Source: Mesorhabditis belari
Taxonomy: Eukaryota > Nematoda > Chromadorea > Rhabditida > Rhabditidae
DNA: 64,000 bases
Assembly: GCA_958450365.1 (NCBI GenBank)
Contig: CAUEEP010000886.1
Location: forward strand, 248,001-312,000
Reading direction: 5' to 3'
Shown: in pieces, positions 36,301 through 48,300 of the stretch
Layout of the letters: each line of letters opens with the position of its first letter
Numbering within the stretch: position 1 is the stretch's first letter
Notes under the pieces: model-generated
Databases searched by the model: none
The model's input: the letters and a program-made list of their open reading frames with translations, nothing else
What the model was told of the DNA's origin: nothing
Translations under genes and position numbers: made by a program

Positions 36301-39300
36301 ATCTTCATCGACCTTCTTCTTAGTCTTCTCCGTCTTCTTCTTCTCATCTTCGACCTTCTTGGCTTCTTCAGCCTTCTTGGCTTCCTCTGCTTTCTTAGCT
36401 TCTTCGGCCTTCTTGCCTTCCTCAGCTTTCTTGGCCTCTTCATCAGCCTTGACCTTTGCTTCCTCTTCGGCCTTCTTCTTTGCGGCTTCTTCATCGACCT
36501 TCTTCTTAGTCTTCTCCGTCTTCTTCTTCTCATCTTCGACCTTCTTGGCTTCTTCAGCCTTCTTGGCTTCCTCTGCTTTCTTAGCTTCTTGGGCCTTCTT
36601 GGCTTCTTCTTCCTTCTTGGCCTCTTCATCAGCCTTGGCCTTTGCTTCCTCTTCGGCCTTCTTCTTTGCCGCATCTTCATCGACTTTCTTCTTGGTCTGC
36701 TCCGTCTTCTTCTTCTCATCTTCGACCTTCTTGGCTTCTTCAGCCTTCTTGGCTTCCTCTGCTTTCTTAGCTTCTTGGGCCTTCTTGGCTTCTTCTTCCT
36801 TCTTGGCCTCTGCATCAGCCTTGGCCTTTGCTTCATCTCCAACCTTCTTCTTTGCGGCATCTTCATCGACCTTCTTCTTAGTCTTCTCCGTCTTCTTCTT
36901 CTCATCTTCGACCTTCTTGGTTTCCTCTGCTTTCTTAGCTTCTTCGGCCTTCTTGGCTTCCTCAGCTTTCTTGGCTTCCTCAGCTTTCTTGGCCTCTTCA
37001 TCAGCCTTGGCCTTTGCTTCCTCTTCGGCCTTCTTCTTTGCGGCTTCTTCATCGACCTTCTTCTTAGCCTTCTCCGTCTTCTTCTTCTCATCTTCGACCT
37101 TCTTGGTTTCCTCTGCTTTCTTAGCTTCTTCGGCCTTCTTGCCTTCCTCAGCTTTCTTGGCCTCTTCATCAGCCTTGACCTTTGCTTCCTCTTCGGCCTT
37201 CTTCTTTGCGGCATCTTCATCGACTTTCTTCTTGGTCTTCTCCGTCTTCTTCTTCTCATCTTCGACCTTCTTGGCTTCCTCAGCCTTCTTGGCTTCCTCT
37301 GCCTTCTTAGCTTCTTGGGCCTTTTTGGCTTCTTCTTCCTTCTTGGCCTCTGCATCAGCCTTGGCCTTTGCTATTCCAACCTCTCTTTGGGCATCTTCAT
37401 CGACCTTGTTCTTAGTCTTCTCCGTCTTCTTCTTCTCATCTTCGACCTTCTTGGTTTCCTCTGCTTTCTTAGCTTCTTCGGCCTTCTTGGCTTCTTCTTC
37501 CTTCTTGGCCTCTGCATCAGCCTTGGTCTTTGCTTCCTCTTCGGCCTTCATCTTTGCGGCATCTTCATCGACTTTCTTCTTGGTCTTCTCCGTCTTCTTC
37601 TTCTCTTCTTCGCCCTTCTTGGCTTCCTCAGCTTTCTTAGCTTCTTCTTCCTTCTTTTCATTATCGAGCATTTTAGCTTCTTCTTTCTTGACCCCGGCGT
37701 CAGCCTTCTCCTTTGCTTCATCTTCAGCCTTCTTTGTTTTGGCATCTTTATCAACTTGCTTTGTGGCCTTCTCCGTCGGCTTCTGCTCATCTTCGACCTT
37801 CTTGGCCTCCTCAGGCTTTTTGACCTCTTCGATTTTCTTAGCATTATCAGCGTTTTTGGTTTCTTCATCAATCTTAAGATTCGCTGCTTGCTCAGCGTCA
37901 GTTTCTCTTGGCTCAGCTTCTGTATCACCTTTTCCAGTTTTCTTTTTGGTTTTCTTGACTTTCTTTTTTTCCTCACCTGTATTGTTACTTTCCTCAACTG
38001 TCTTCTCTTCGAATACAATGTTCTCTTCTACAGACACTTCAGAGGTGGTCGATTCAACTTTTTCTTCAAGTTCTTCCAGTGTAGTTTCGACATCAGTCTG
38101 GGCAAGCTCCGTTTCCTCAACGCTTTGCGTAAAATCTTCGATGTATTCACTATTATCCTCCAAAGTAATAATTTCGGCTTGATTACTCGGTGCTCCTTCA
38201 CCGATGTTGTTTTCGGCGAGTATTCTGAAAGAATACATCTCCTCAGCTAATAGTTCTGTTATGACATGCTCAAAAGTATCTGAATCCACTTTTTGAATGT
38301 TTCTCCACCGAGAAATTTCACCAGCTTTTCTCTGAATAATGTAGTTTTTGATTGGATCTCCTTCTCCGTCTGGGGCTTCCCACTGCAATTTCACACTATC
38401 ATAAGTCAGCTCGCTTGCTCGGAGATTTTTTGGGGCCAGTGGTGTGTCAATGATTTGCAATGTAAAACTAGCCTCGGTTTTTCCCACCGAATTTTGCAAA
38501 AAGATTGTGACATTCTTTTTGCCGGCTCTTCGTAAACTTCTGAAACGTAGAGAGGCATAGTCATCATACATGGTTACATCATAAGCTATGTCGGTCTCCA
38601 GGATTTTAATTTCCGGATGAGGATATGCAGCAAAATCGACTTGAAAATCAAATGGTTTGTTAGCTTGGCAAACCACGACTTTACCCGGAATGTCGTTTAA
38701 GATCAAGGGGGCGAAAGCAGCATCGACATTCACCTTTTCGCTTACAGCTTTATCGACGACACAATGATAGACACCGACTATGCTAGCAACAAAGCGATGG
38801 AAAGTTACAGTTGAGATGTTGTCCTGATTATTTTGGGTGATAATATCAGTCTTGGGGAGGACTAAATCGTTTCGATACCAAATGGCTTCTTCAATTGGAT
38901 ATTTCGTAACTAGACGCAGAATTGAGAGTTGAAGAGGATCACGAATCGTAAATCCTTCCGGTTCTTGCAGAATGAGCTGGACGCGTTCTGAAATCGAAAA
39001 ATTTCAAAAAACTTCAAAAATGCATTGAAGTAAAAGGCTCTAATTTTGAACATTTGTTATGATATTTTCTGTTTTTTCTTAAAGGATAATGTTTAAATGA
39101 ACTTTTGATAATTGATTCGATTTAATGAGTGGTAATTAGCCGTCTATAATATCGATTTTCAAAGTGCAAAAATGTTTTCAAAGTGCAAAACTTTTCAGGC
39201 ACCTTGTATTGTTCTTGTATTTTGCTTTTCCACAAACCTTGTTCATCAGTCGTAACCTCCGCTACTGGTTCGTTGAAAATAGTTTTCCTCGCTTTAGCAG

Positions 39301-42300
39301 AGATCGATGATTTTTCCATCAAGATTATCTCTGTTTCATCTTTTTGAGCCAAACGCTGCTCATCGAAAAGTTTCGTCAACTTGGCTTCGGTGAACTGTTT
39401 TTGAATAGTGGCATCGCAAACCTATAAAACATAAAATTCACCGAAAGCTTTGAAAACGCACTTGTGAAATTATCATCGGTGCAATGGCAGCAATTTCCTC
39501 CTCTTCTTGCAGAGACTCCAAGATCACATCAACTTCCAGGAGATTTTCAATTGGTGTCGGCTCGTGAATGCTAAAATTATTGTCTTTCCTCCAAAATGGA
39601 AACGCCGGCGCTGCCTTCAAATTCATTTTCGTACTCTAGCTAGCTACAGGATGCCCAAATTTGCAAGAGCTTAAAAATGGGTGATAGATTTTTTTGATCC
39701 GGTTTTCGACGTCATTGATCTGTATTTACTATTTAGCCTTTTGAATCTTTAAAAAGTTCAAGGTTTTGTTATCCGAGAGTTGGCAAAACCTAAAAATTAA
39801 AGATTTTGCTTAAAAGGAAGCTCCTATTGAATTTGGAAAGTTTATGGTAACTGCTATCGTCTTTGTGTTGCTTTATTTAGATTGAAACTGTGACTCAGAC
39901 TCTTCGAACCGTCAGAAAATACGGTACATCGAAATAAAACGTCAAGAAATACAGTACATTGGGACAAATTACCTGATCTCAGTTTCCTCAAAATCATAGA
40001 AATTCATATCGATGACTGCATCCGTTTTGGCCTCTTCTTCACCGGCTGAAATGTCCAACTCGACCAGCAGTCCATGCGTACCTAAAAGCGTTTGCAAATG
40101 AGATTTGATGTAGTTGTTTAAAAAGTCAACAGTTTTGTTACTGTTTTAGAATTTTGCCCTTAGAAAACGATACAAATCAATAAAATGACTGTGGTAGTTA
40201 AAAAGTCAAGTTTGATTCTGATTCGGATTTACAAATTCATTGTTATACTTACCATTAGAGGTCAAAAAAACTATACAGTACGGTAATTCATTTATCTATA
40301 TTTTTATTATCGAGTAACTTACCAGAGTTCGTTCGCTCTCTAGACACTGTCACATCGAGACTTCCTTGGCTTTCCTTTCTTTCCGTCGCTTTATCGCTCT
40401 TCTTCTTCTTCTTCTTTCGTTTTTCTTTGCTTTCCTCGCCAAACATTGTCATATCTTCCGTTGGTGATTTGATATTTAGTACAGGAGATAAAAGCGATTC
40501 CTCGACATCATTGGTTTGACTCTCTTCAAATTCCGACGGCTCCTAAAGATTTTCAGAAACTACCGTAATCTTTTTCAATTTTTTCGTTCTACTTAACACT
40601 AACTACTTAACGTTCTACTTATCACACTCAATTCATTGTTTAATTCCCCACCGAATGAAACCGAAATTAAATATGTCGGATAAAGTCCAGAAACAGAATA
40701 CGGAAGTTTTCAAAATCATTCGTCTTTTAGAAACTTTAATGAAAACGGCTCAACGGATCTGTCTGAGAATCTTACCAGTTATAGAGTCGAATCTGCTTTA
40801 AATTTTCCCCTTTGGCACCAAAATTGATCTAATGGAAGAAAGTCTCTTTAAACCTGATTTTGATTACTCTACTTGTAGTCCATAAAAAACTCAAGATCTT
40901 GAAAATTGCTTTAAGATCATTTTGAACAGACATCATTGAGTTTTTAATCAAACCAACCGTACGTACAAGAAAATTAAAGTAAAATAAAGCACACTTTTGG
41001 GAAGAGCTAATACTATTGATACCCCAATCATAACCTTTTAATAACTCAACTTATCGTTTAAATTAAACCACTTACCTCTCTTAGTTCACCTTTCCCAAAC
41101 ACAAAACCGACACCGATCCTTTCCGTTCGTTGCTTTGTAAAATGCGCTTTACAGAAACACTCTTCTAGTGTAGGAGCGAAAGTTTTTAGAATCACCATCT
41201 TTGAGTTGGGTATTCTAGCCAATAGGTGTGTTTCCTCAGATGTGCTCTTTGAGCTCGTTAATTCACAACCAATAACGATTGAAAGCTCCTCTTTTTGCGG
41301 TATAGACATTTTACGTTCGAATTTTGTCGCCGAATGCACTGCCATCACAACGCATTCGATTGTTTCCTCAAACAACATCGCCTCCACCTTACTTATTTCC
41401 TCGCGCTTAACCAAGATTCTATCATACAAAATCTCTGAACCGCCCTTTATTTCATGTTTAACCGATTTCTCCGTAAGCTCGTCAGCTTTCTTTCTCCTCC
41501 CGGTTTTCCTCTCCTCCGACTCACCCTTCTTGGCTTCCTCAATTCCTTCCTTAGCCTCCTCATCGGCTGCTGCCTTTGCATCTTCTTCAGCCTTCTTCTT
41601 TGTAGCTTCTTCGTCGGTCTTCTTCGTTTTGTCGGCTTTCTTTTTCTCGGCTTCAGATTTCTTGGCCTCCTCAGCCTGTTTCTTGGCCTCCTCAGCCTGC
41701 TTCTTAGCCTCCTCATCGGCTGCTGCCTTTGCTTCTTCCTCAGCCTTCTTCTTTGCAGCTTCTTCGTCGGTCTTCTTCGTTTTGTCGGCTTTCTTTTTCT
41801 CGGCTTCAGATTTCTTGGCTTCCTCCGCTTGCTTCTTGGCCTCCTCAGCTTGCTTCTTGGCCTCCTCATCGGCTACTGCCTTTGCTTCTTCCTCAGCCTT
41901 CTTCTTTGCAGCTTCTTCGTCGGTCTTCTTCGTTTTGTCGGCTTTCTTTTTCTCGGCTTCAGATTTCTTGGCTTCCTCAGCTTGCTTCTTGGCCTCCTCA
42001 TCGGCTACTGCCTTTGCTTCTTCCTCAGCCTTCTTCTTTGTAGCTTCTTCGTCCGTCTTCTTCGTTTTGTCGGCTTTCTTTTTCTCGGCTTCAGATTTCT
42101 TGGCTTCCTCAGCCTGCTTCTTGGCATCCTCAGCCTGCTTCTTGGCTACCTCAGCCTGCGTCTTAGCCTCCTCATCGGCTACTACCTTTGCTTCTTCCTC
42201 AGCCTTCTTCTTTGCAGCTTCTTCGTCGGTCTTCTTGGTTTTGTCGGCTCTCTTTTTCTCGGTTTCAGATTTCTTGGCTTCCTCCGCTTTCTTCTTGGCA

Positions 42301-45300
42301 TCCTCAGCCTGCTTCTTAGCCTCCTCATCGGCTACTGCCTTTGCTTCTTCTTCAGCCTTCTTCTTTGCAGCTTCTTCGTCGGTCTTCTTCGTTTTGTCGG
42401 CTTTCTTTTTCTCGGCTTCAGATTTCTTGGCTTCCTCAGCCTGCGTCTTAGCCTCCTCATCGGCTACTGCCTTTGCTTCTTCTTCAGCCTTCTTCTTTGC
42501 AGCTTCTTCGTCGGTCTTCTTGGTTTTGTCGGCTTTCTTTTTCTCGGCTTCAGATTTCTTGGCTTCCTCAGCCTGCTTCTTGGCCTCCTCAGCCTGCTTT
42601 TGGCCCCACCTGGCAGCGGTCTTAGCCTCCTCATCGGCTACCGCCTTTGCTTCTTCTTCAGCCTTCTTCTTTGCAGCTTCTTCGTCGGTCTTCTTGGTTT
42701 TGTCGGCTTTCTTTTTCTCGGCTTCAGATTTCTTGGCTTCCTCCGCCTGCTTCTTGGCATCCTCAGCCTGCTTCTTAGCCTCCTCATCGGCTACTGCCTT
42801 TGCTTCTTCTTCAGCCTTCTTCTTTGCAGCTTCTTCGTCGGTCTTCTTGGTTTTGTCGGCTTTCTTTTTCTCGGCTTCAGATTTCTTGGCTTCCTCAGCC
42901 TGCTTCTTAGCCTCCTCATCGGCTACTGCCTTTGCTTCTTCTTCAGCCTTCTTCTTTGCAGCTTCTTCGTCGGTCTTCTTGGTTTTGTCGGCTTTCTTTT
43001 TCTCGGCTTCAGATTTCTTGGCTTCCTCAGCCTGCTTCTTGGCATCCTCAGCCTGCTTTCCTCAGCCTGCCTTGGCACCTCAGCCTGGTCTTAGCCTCCT
43101 CATCGGCTACCGCCTTTGCTTCTTCTTCAGCCTTCTTCTTTGCAGCTTCTTCGTCGGTCTTCTTGGTTTTGTCGGCTTTCTTTTTCTCGGCTTCAGATTT
43201 CTTGGCTTCCTCAGCCTGCTTCTTGGCAACCTCAGCCTGCTTCTTGGCTTCCTCAGCCTGCTTCTTAGCCTCCTCATCGGCTACTGCCTTTGCTTCTTCC
43301 TCAGCCTTCTTCTTTGCAGCTTCTTCATCGGTCTTCTTGGTTTTGTCGGCTTTCTTTTTCTCGGCTTCAGATTTCTTGGCTTCCTCAGCCTGCTTCTTAG
43401 CCTCCTCAGCCTGCTTCTTAGCCTCCTCCTCGGCTACTGCCTTTGCTTCTTCCTCAGCCTTCTTCTTTACAGCTTCTTCGTCGGTCTTCTTGGTTTTGTC
43501 GGCTTTCCTTTTCTCGGCTTCAGATTTCTTGGCTTCCTCAGCCTGCTTCTTGGCCTCCTCAGCCTGCTTCTTAGCCTCCTCCTCGGCTACTGCCTTTGCT
43601 TCTTCCTCAGCCTTCTTCTTTGCAGCTTCTTCGTCGGTTTTCTTGGTTTTGTCAGCTTTCTTTTTCTCAGCTTCAGATTTCTTGGCTTCTTCAGCCTGCT
43701 TCTTAGCCTCCTCATCGGCTACTGCCTTTGCTTCTTCTTCAGCCTTCTTCTTTGCATCTTCTTCGTCGGTTTTCTTGGTTTTGTCAGCTTTCTTTTTCTC
43801 GGCTTCACATTTCTTGGCTTCCTCAGCCTGCTTCTTGGCATCCTCAGCCTGCTTCTTGGCATCCTCAGCCGCTCTTGGCCCCTCAGCCTGTAGCCTCCTC
43901 AGCCTGCTTCTTAGCCTCCTCATCGGCTACTGCCTTTGCTTCTTCTTCAGCCTTCTTCTTTGCAGCTTCTTCGTCGGTTTTCTTGGTTTTGTCAGCTTTC
44001 TTTTTCTCGGCTTCAGATTTCTTGGCTTCCTCAGCCTGCTTCTTAGCCTCCTCATCGGCTGCTGCCTTTGCTTCTTCTTCAGCCTTCTTCTTTGCATCTT
44101 CTTCGTCGGTCTTCTTGGTTTTGTCGGCTTTCTTTTTCTCGGCTTCAGCTTTCTTGGCTTCCTCAGCCTGCTTCTTGGCCTCCTCATCGGCTGCTGCCTT
44201 TGCTTCTTCTTCAGCCTTCTTCTTTGCAGCTTCTTCGTCGGTTTTCTTGGTTTTGTCAGCTTTCTTTTTCTCGGCTTCAGATTTCTTGGCTTCCTCAGCC
44301 TGCTTCTTAGCCTCCTCATCGGCTACCGCCTTTGCTTCTTCTTCAGCCTTCTTCTTTGCAGCTTCTTCGTCGGTCTTCTTGGTTTTGTCGGCTTTCTTTT
44401 TCTCGGCTTCAGATTTCTTGGCTTCCTCAGCCTGCTTCTTGGCATCCTCAGCCTGCCTCTTAGCCTCCTCATCGGCTACTGCTTTTGCTTCTTCTTCAGC
44501 CTTCTTCTTTGCAGCTTCTTCGTCGGTTTTCTTGGTTTTGTCAGCTTTCTTTTTCTCGGCTTCAGATTTCTTGGCTTCCTCAGCCTGCTTCTTGGCATCC
44601 TCAGCCTGCTTCTTAGCCTCCTCATCGGCTACTGCCTTTGCTTCTTCTTCAGCCTTCTTCTTTGCAGCTTCTTCGTCGGTTTTCTTGGTTTTGTCAGCTT
44701 TCTTTTTCTCGGCTTCAGATTTCTTGGCTTCCTCAGCCTGCTTCTTGGCCTCCTCATCGGCTACCGCCTTTGCTTCTTCTTCAGCCTTCTTCTTTGCAGC
44801 TTCTTCGTCGGTCTTCTTGGTTTTGTCGGCTTTCTTTTTCTCGGCTTCAGATTTCTTGGCTTCCTCAGCCTGCTTCTTAGCCTCCTCATCGGCCACTGCC
44901 TTTGCTTCTTCTTCAGCCTTCTTCTTTGCATCTTCTTCGTCGGTCTTCTTGGTTTTGTCGGCTTTCTTTTTCTCGGCTTCAGATTTCTTGGCTTCCTCAG
45001 CCTGCTTCTTGGCCTCCTCAGCCTGCTTCTTAGCCTCCTCATCGGCTACTGCTTTTGCTTCTTCTTCAGCCTTCTTCTTTGCAGCTTCTTCGTCGGTTTT
45101 CTTGGTTTTGTCAGCTTTCTTTTTCTCGGCTTCAGATTTCTTGGCTTCCTCAGCCTGCTTCTTAGCCTCCTCATCGGCTACTGCCTTTGCTTCTTCTTCA
45201 GCCTTCTTCTTTGCGGCTTCTTCGTCGGTTTTCTTGGTTTTGTCAGCTTTCTTTTTCTCGGCTTCAGATTTCTTGGCTTCCTCAGCCTGCTTCTTGGCAT

Positions 45301-48300
45301 CCTCAGCCTGCTTCTTGGCCTCTTCAGCCTGCTTCTTAGCCTCCTCATCGGCTACTGCCTTTGCTTCTTCTTCAGCCTTCTTCTTTGCAGCTTCTTCGTC
45401 GGTTTTCTTGGTTTTGTCAGCTTTCTTTTTCTCGGCTTCAGATTTCTTGGCTTCCTCAGCCTGCTTCTTAGCCTCCTCAGCCTGCTTCTTAGCCTCCTCA
45501 TCGGCTACTGCCTTTGCTTCTTCTTCAGCCTTCTTCTTTGCAGCTTCTTCGTCGGTCTTCTTGGTTTTGTCAGCTTTCTTTTTCTCGGCTTCAGATTTCT
45601 TGCCTTCCTCCGCCTGCTTCTTAGCCTCCTCATCGGCTACTGCCTTTGCTTCTTCTTCAGCCTTCTTCTTTGCAGCTTCTTCGTCGGTTTTCTTGGTTTT
45701 GTCAGCTTTCTTTTTCTCGGCTTCAGATTTCTTGCCTTCCTCCGCTTGCTTCTTAGCCTCCTCATCGGCTACTGCCTTTGCTTCTTCTTCAGCCTTCTTC
45801 TTTGCAGCTTCTTCGTCGGTCTTCTTGGTTTTGTCGGCTTTCTTTTTCTCGGCTTCAGATTTCTTGGCATCATCAGCCGTCTTGGCCTCCCAGCGCTTGG
45901 CACCTCAGCCTGTTCTTGGCCTCCTCAGCCTGCTTCTTAGCCTCCTCATCGGCTACTGCCTTTGCTTCTTCTTCAGCCTTCTTCTTTGCAGCTTCTTCGT
46001 CGGTTTTCTTGGTTTTGTCGGCTTTCTTTTTCTCGGCTTCAGATTTCTTGGCATCCTCAGCCTGCTTCTTGGCCTCCTCAGCCTGCTCCTTGGCATCATC
46101 AGCCTGCTTCTTGGCATCCTCAGCCTGCTTCTTAGCCTCCTCATCGGCTACTGCTTTTGCTTCTTCTTCAGCCTTCTTCTTTGCAGCTTCTTCGTCGGTT
46201 TTCTTGGTTTTGTCAGCTTTCTTTTTCTCGGCTTCAGATTTCTTGGCTTCCTCAGCCTGCTTCTTGGCATCCTCAGCCTGCTTCTTAGCCTCCTCATCGG
46301 CTACTGCCTTTGCTTCTTCTTCAGCCTTCTTCTTTGCAGCTTCTTCGTCGGTTTTCTTGGTTTTGACAGCTTTCTTTTTCTCGGCTTCAGATTTCTTGGC
46401 TTCCTCAGCCTGTTTCTTAGCCTCCTCATCGGCTACTGCCTTTGCTTCGTCTTCAGCCTTCTTCTTTGCAGCTTCTTCGTCGGTTTTCTTGGTTTTCACA
46501 GCTTTCTTTTTCTCGGCTTCAGATTTCTTGGCTTCCTCAGCCTGTTTCTTAGCCTCCTCATCGGCTACTGCCTTTGCTTCTTCTTCAGCCTTCTTCTTTG
46601 CAGCTTCTTCGTCGGTCTTCTTGGTTTTGTCAGCTTTCTTTTTCTCGGCTTCAGATTTCTTGGCTTCCTCAGCCTGCTTCTTGGCATCCTCAGCCTGCTT
46701 CTTAGCCTCCTCATCGGCTACTGCCTTTGCTTCTTCTTCAGCCTTCTTCTTTGCAGCTTCTTCGTCGGTTTTCTTGGTTTTGTCAGCTTTCTTTTTCTCG
46801 GCTTCAGATTTCTTGGCTTCCTCAGCCTGCTTCTTGGCATCCTCAGCCTGCTTCTTGGCCTCTTCAGCCTGCTTCTTAGCCTCCTCATCGGCTACGGCCT
46901 TTGCTTCTTCTTCAGCCTTCTTCTTTGCAGCTTCTTCGTCGGTCTTCTTGGTTTTGTCAGCTTTCTTTTTCTCGGCTTCAGATTTCTTGGCTTCCTCAGC
47001 CTGCTTCTTGGCCTCCTCAGCCGCTTCTTGGCCCTCGCCTGCCTGACCTCTCAGCCTGCTTCTTAGCCTCCTCTTCGGCTACTGCCTTTGCTTCTTTCTT
47101 CAGCCTTCTTCTTTGCAGCTTCTTCGTCGGTTTTCTTGGTTTTGTCAGCTTTCTTTTTTCTCGGCTTCAGATTTCTTGGCTTCCTCAGCCTGCTTCTTGG
47201 CCTCCTCTTCGGCTACTGCCTTTGCTTCTTCTTCAGCCTTCTTCTTTGCAGCTTCTTCGTCGGTTTTCTTGGTTTTGTCAGCTTTCTTTTTCTCGGCTTC
47301 AGATTTCTTGGCTTCCTCAGCCTGCTTCTTGGCATCCTCAGCCTGCTTCTTGGCCTCCTCAGCCTGCTTCTTAGCCTCCTCATCGGCTACTGCCTTTGCT
47401 TCTTCTTCAGCCTTCTTCTTTGCAGCTTCTTCGTCGGTCTTCTTGGTTTTGTCAGCTTTCTTTTTCTCGGCTTCAGATTTCTTGGCATCCTCAGCCTGCT
47501 TCTTGGCATCCTCAGCCTGCTTCTTAGCCTCCTCATCGGCTACTGCCTTTGCTTCTTCTTCAGCCTTCTTCTTTGCAGCTTCTTCGTCGGTCTTCTTGGT
47601 TTTGTCGGCTTTCTTTTTCTCGGCTTCAGATTTCTTGGCTTCCTCAGCCTGCTTCTTGGCCTCCTCATCGGCTACTGCCTTTGCTTCTTCTTCAGCCTTC
47701 TTCTTTGCAGCTTCTTCGTCGGTCTTCTTGGTTTTGTCAGCTTTCTTTTTCTCGGCTTCAGATTTCTTGGCTTCCTCAGCCTGCTTCTTGGCATGCTCAG
47801 CCTGCTTCTTAGCCTCCTCATCGGCCACTGCCTTTGCTTCTTCTTCAGCCTTCTTCTTTGCAGCTTCTTCGTCGGTTTTCTTGGTTTTGTCAGCTTTCTT
47901 TTTCTCGGCTTCAGATTTCTTGGCATCCTCAGCCTGCTTCTTGGCATCCTCAGCCTGCTTCTTGGCATCCTCAGCCTGCTTCTTAGCCTCCTCATCGGCT
48001 ACCGCCTTTGCTTCTTCTTCAGCCTTCTTCTTTGCAGCTTCTTCGTCGGTCTTCTTGGTTTTGTCGGCTTTCTTTTTCTCGGCTTCAGATTTCTTGGCTT
48101 CCTCAGCCTGCTTCTTGGCCTCCTCATCGGCTACTGCCTTTGCTTCTTCTTCAGCCTTCTTCTTTGCAGCTTCTTCGTCGGTCTTCTTGGTTTTGTCAGC
48201 TTTCTTTTTCTCGGCTTCAGATTTCTTGGCTTCCTCAGCCTGCTTCTTGGCATCCTCAGCCTGCTTCTTAGCCTCCTCATCGGCCACTGCCTTTGCTTCT

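Noticed and set aside
37371..37392. Irregular unit in array P1 as another seam error
   Set aside because: It is six bases shorter than consensus and keeps the frame ([18 protein letters not shown]), so it may be a genuine variant unit.
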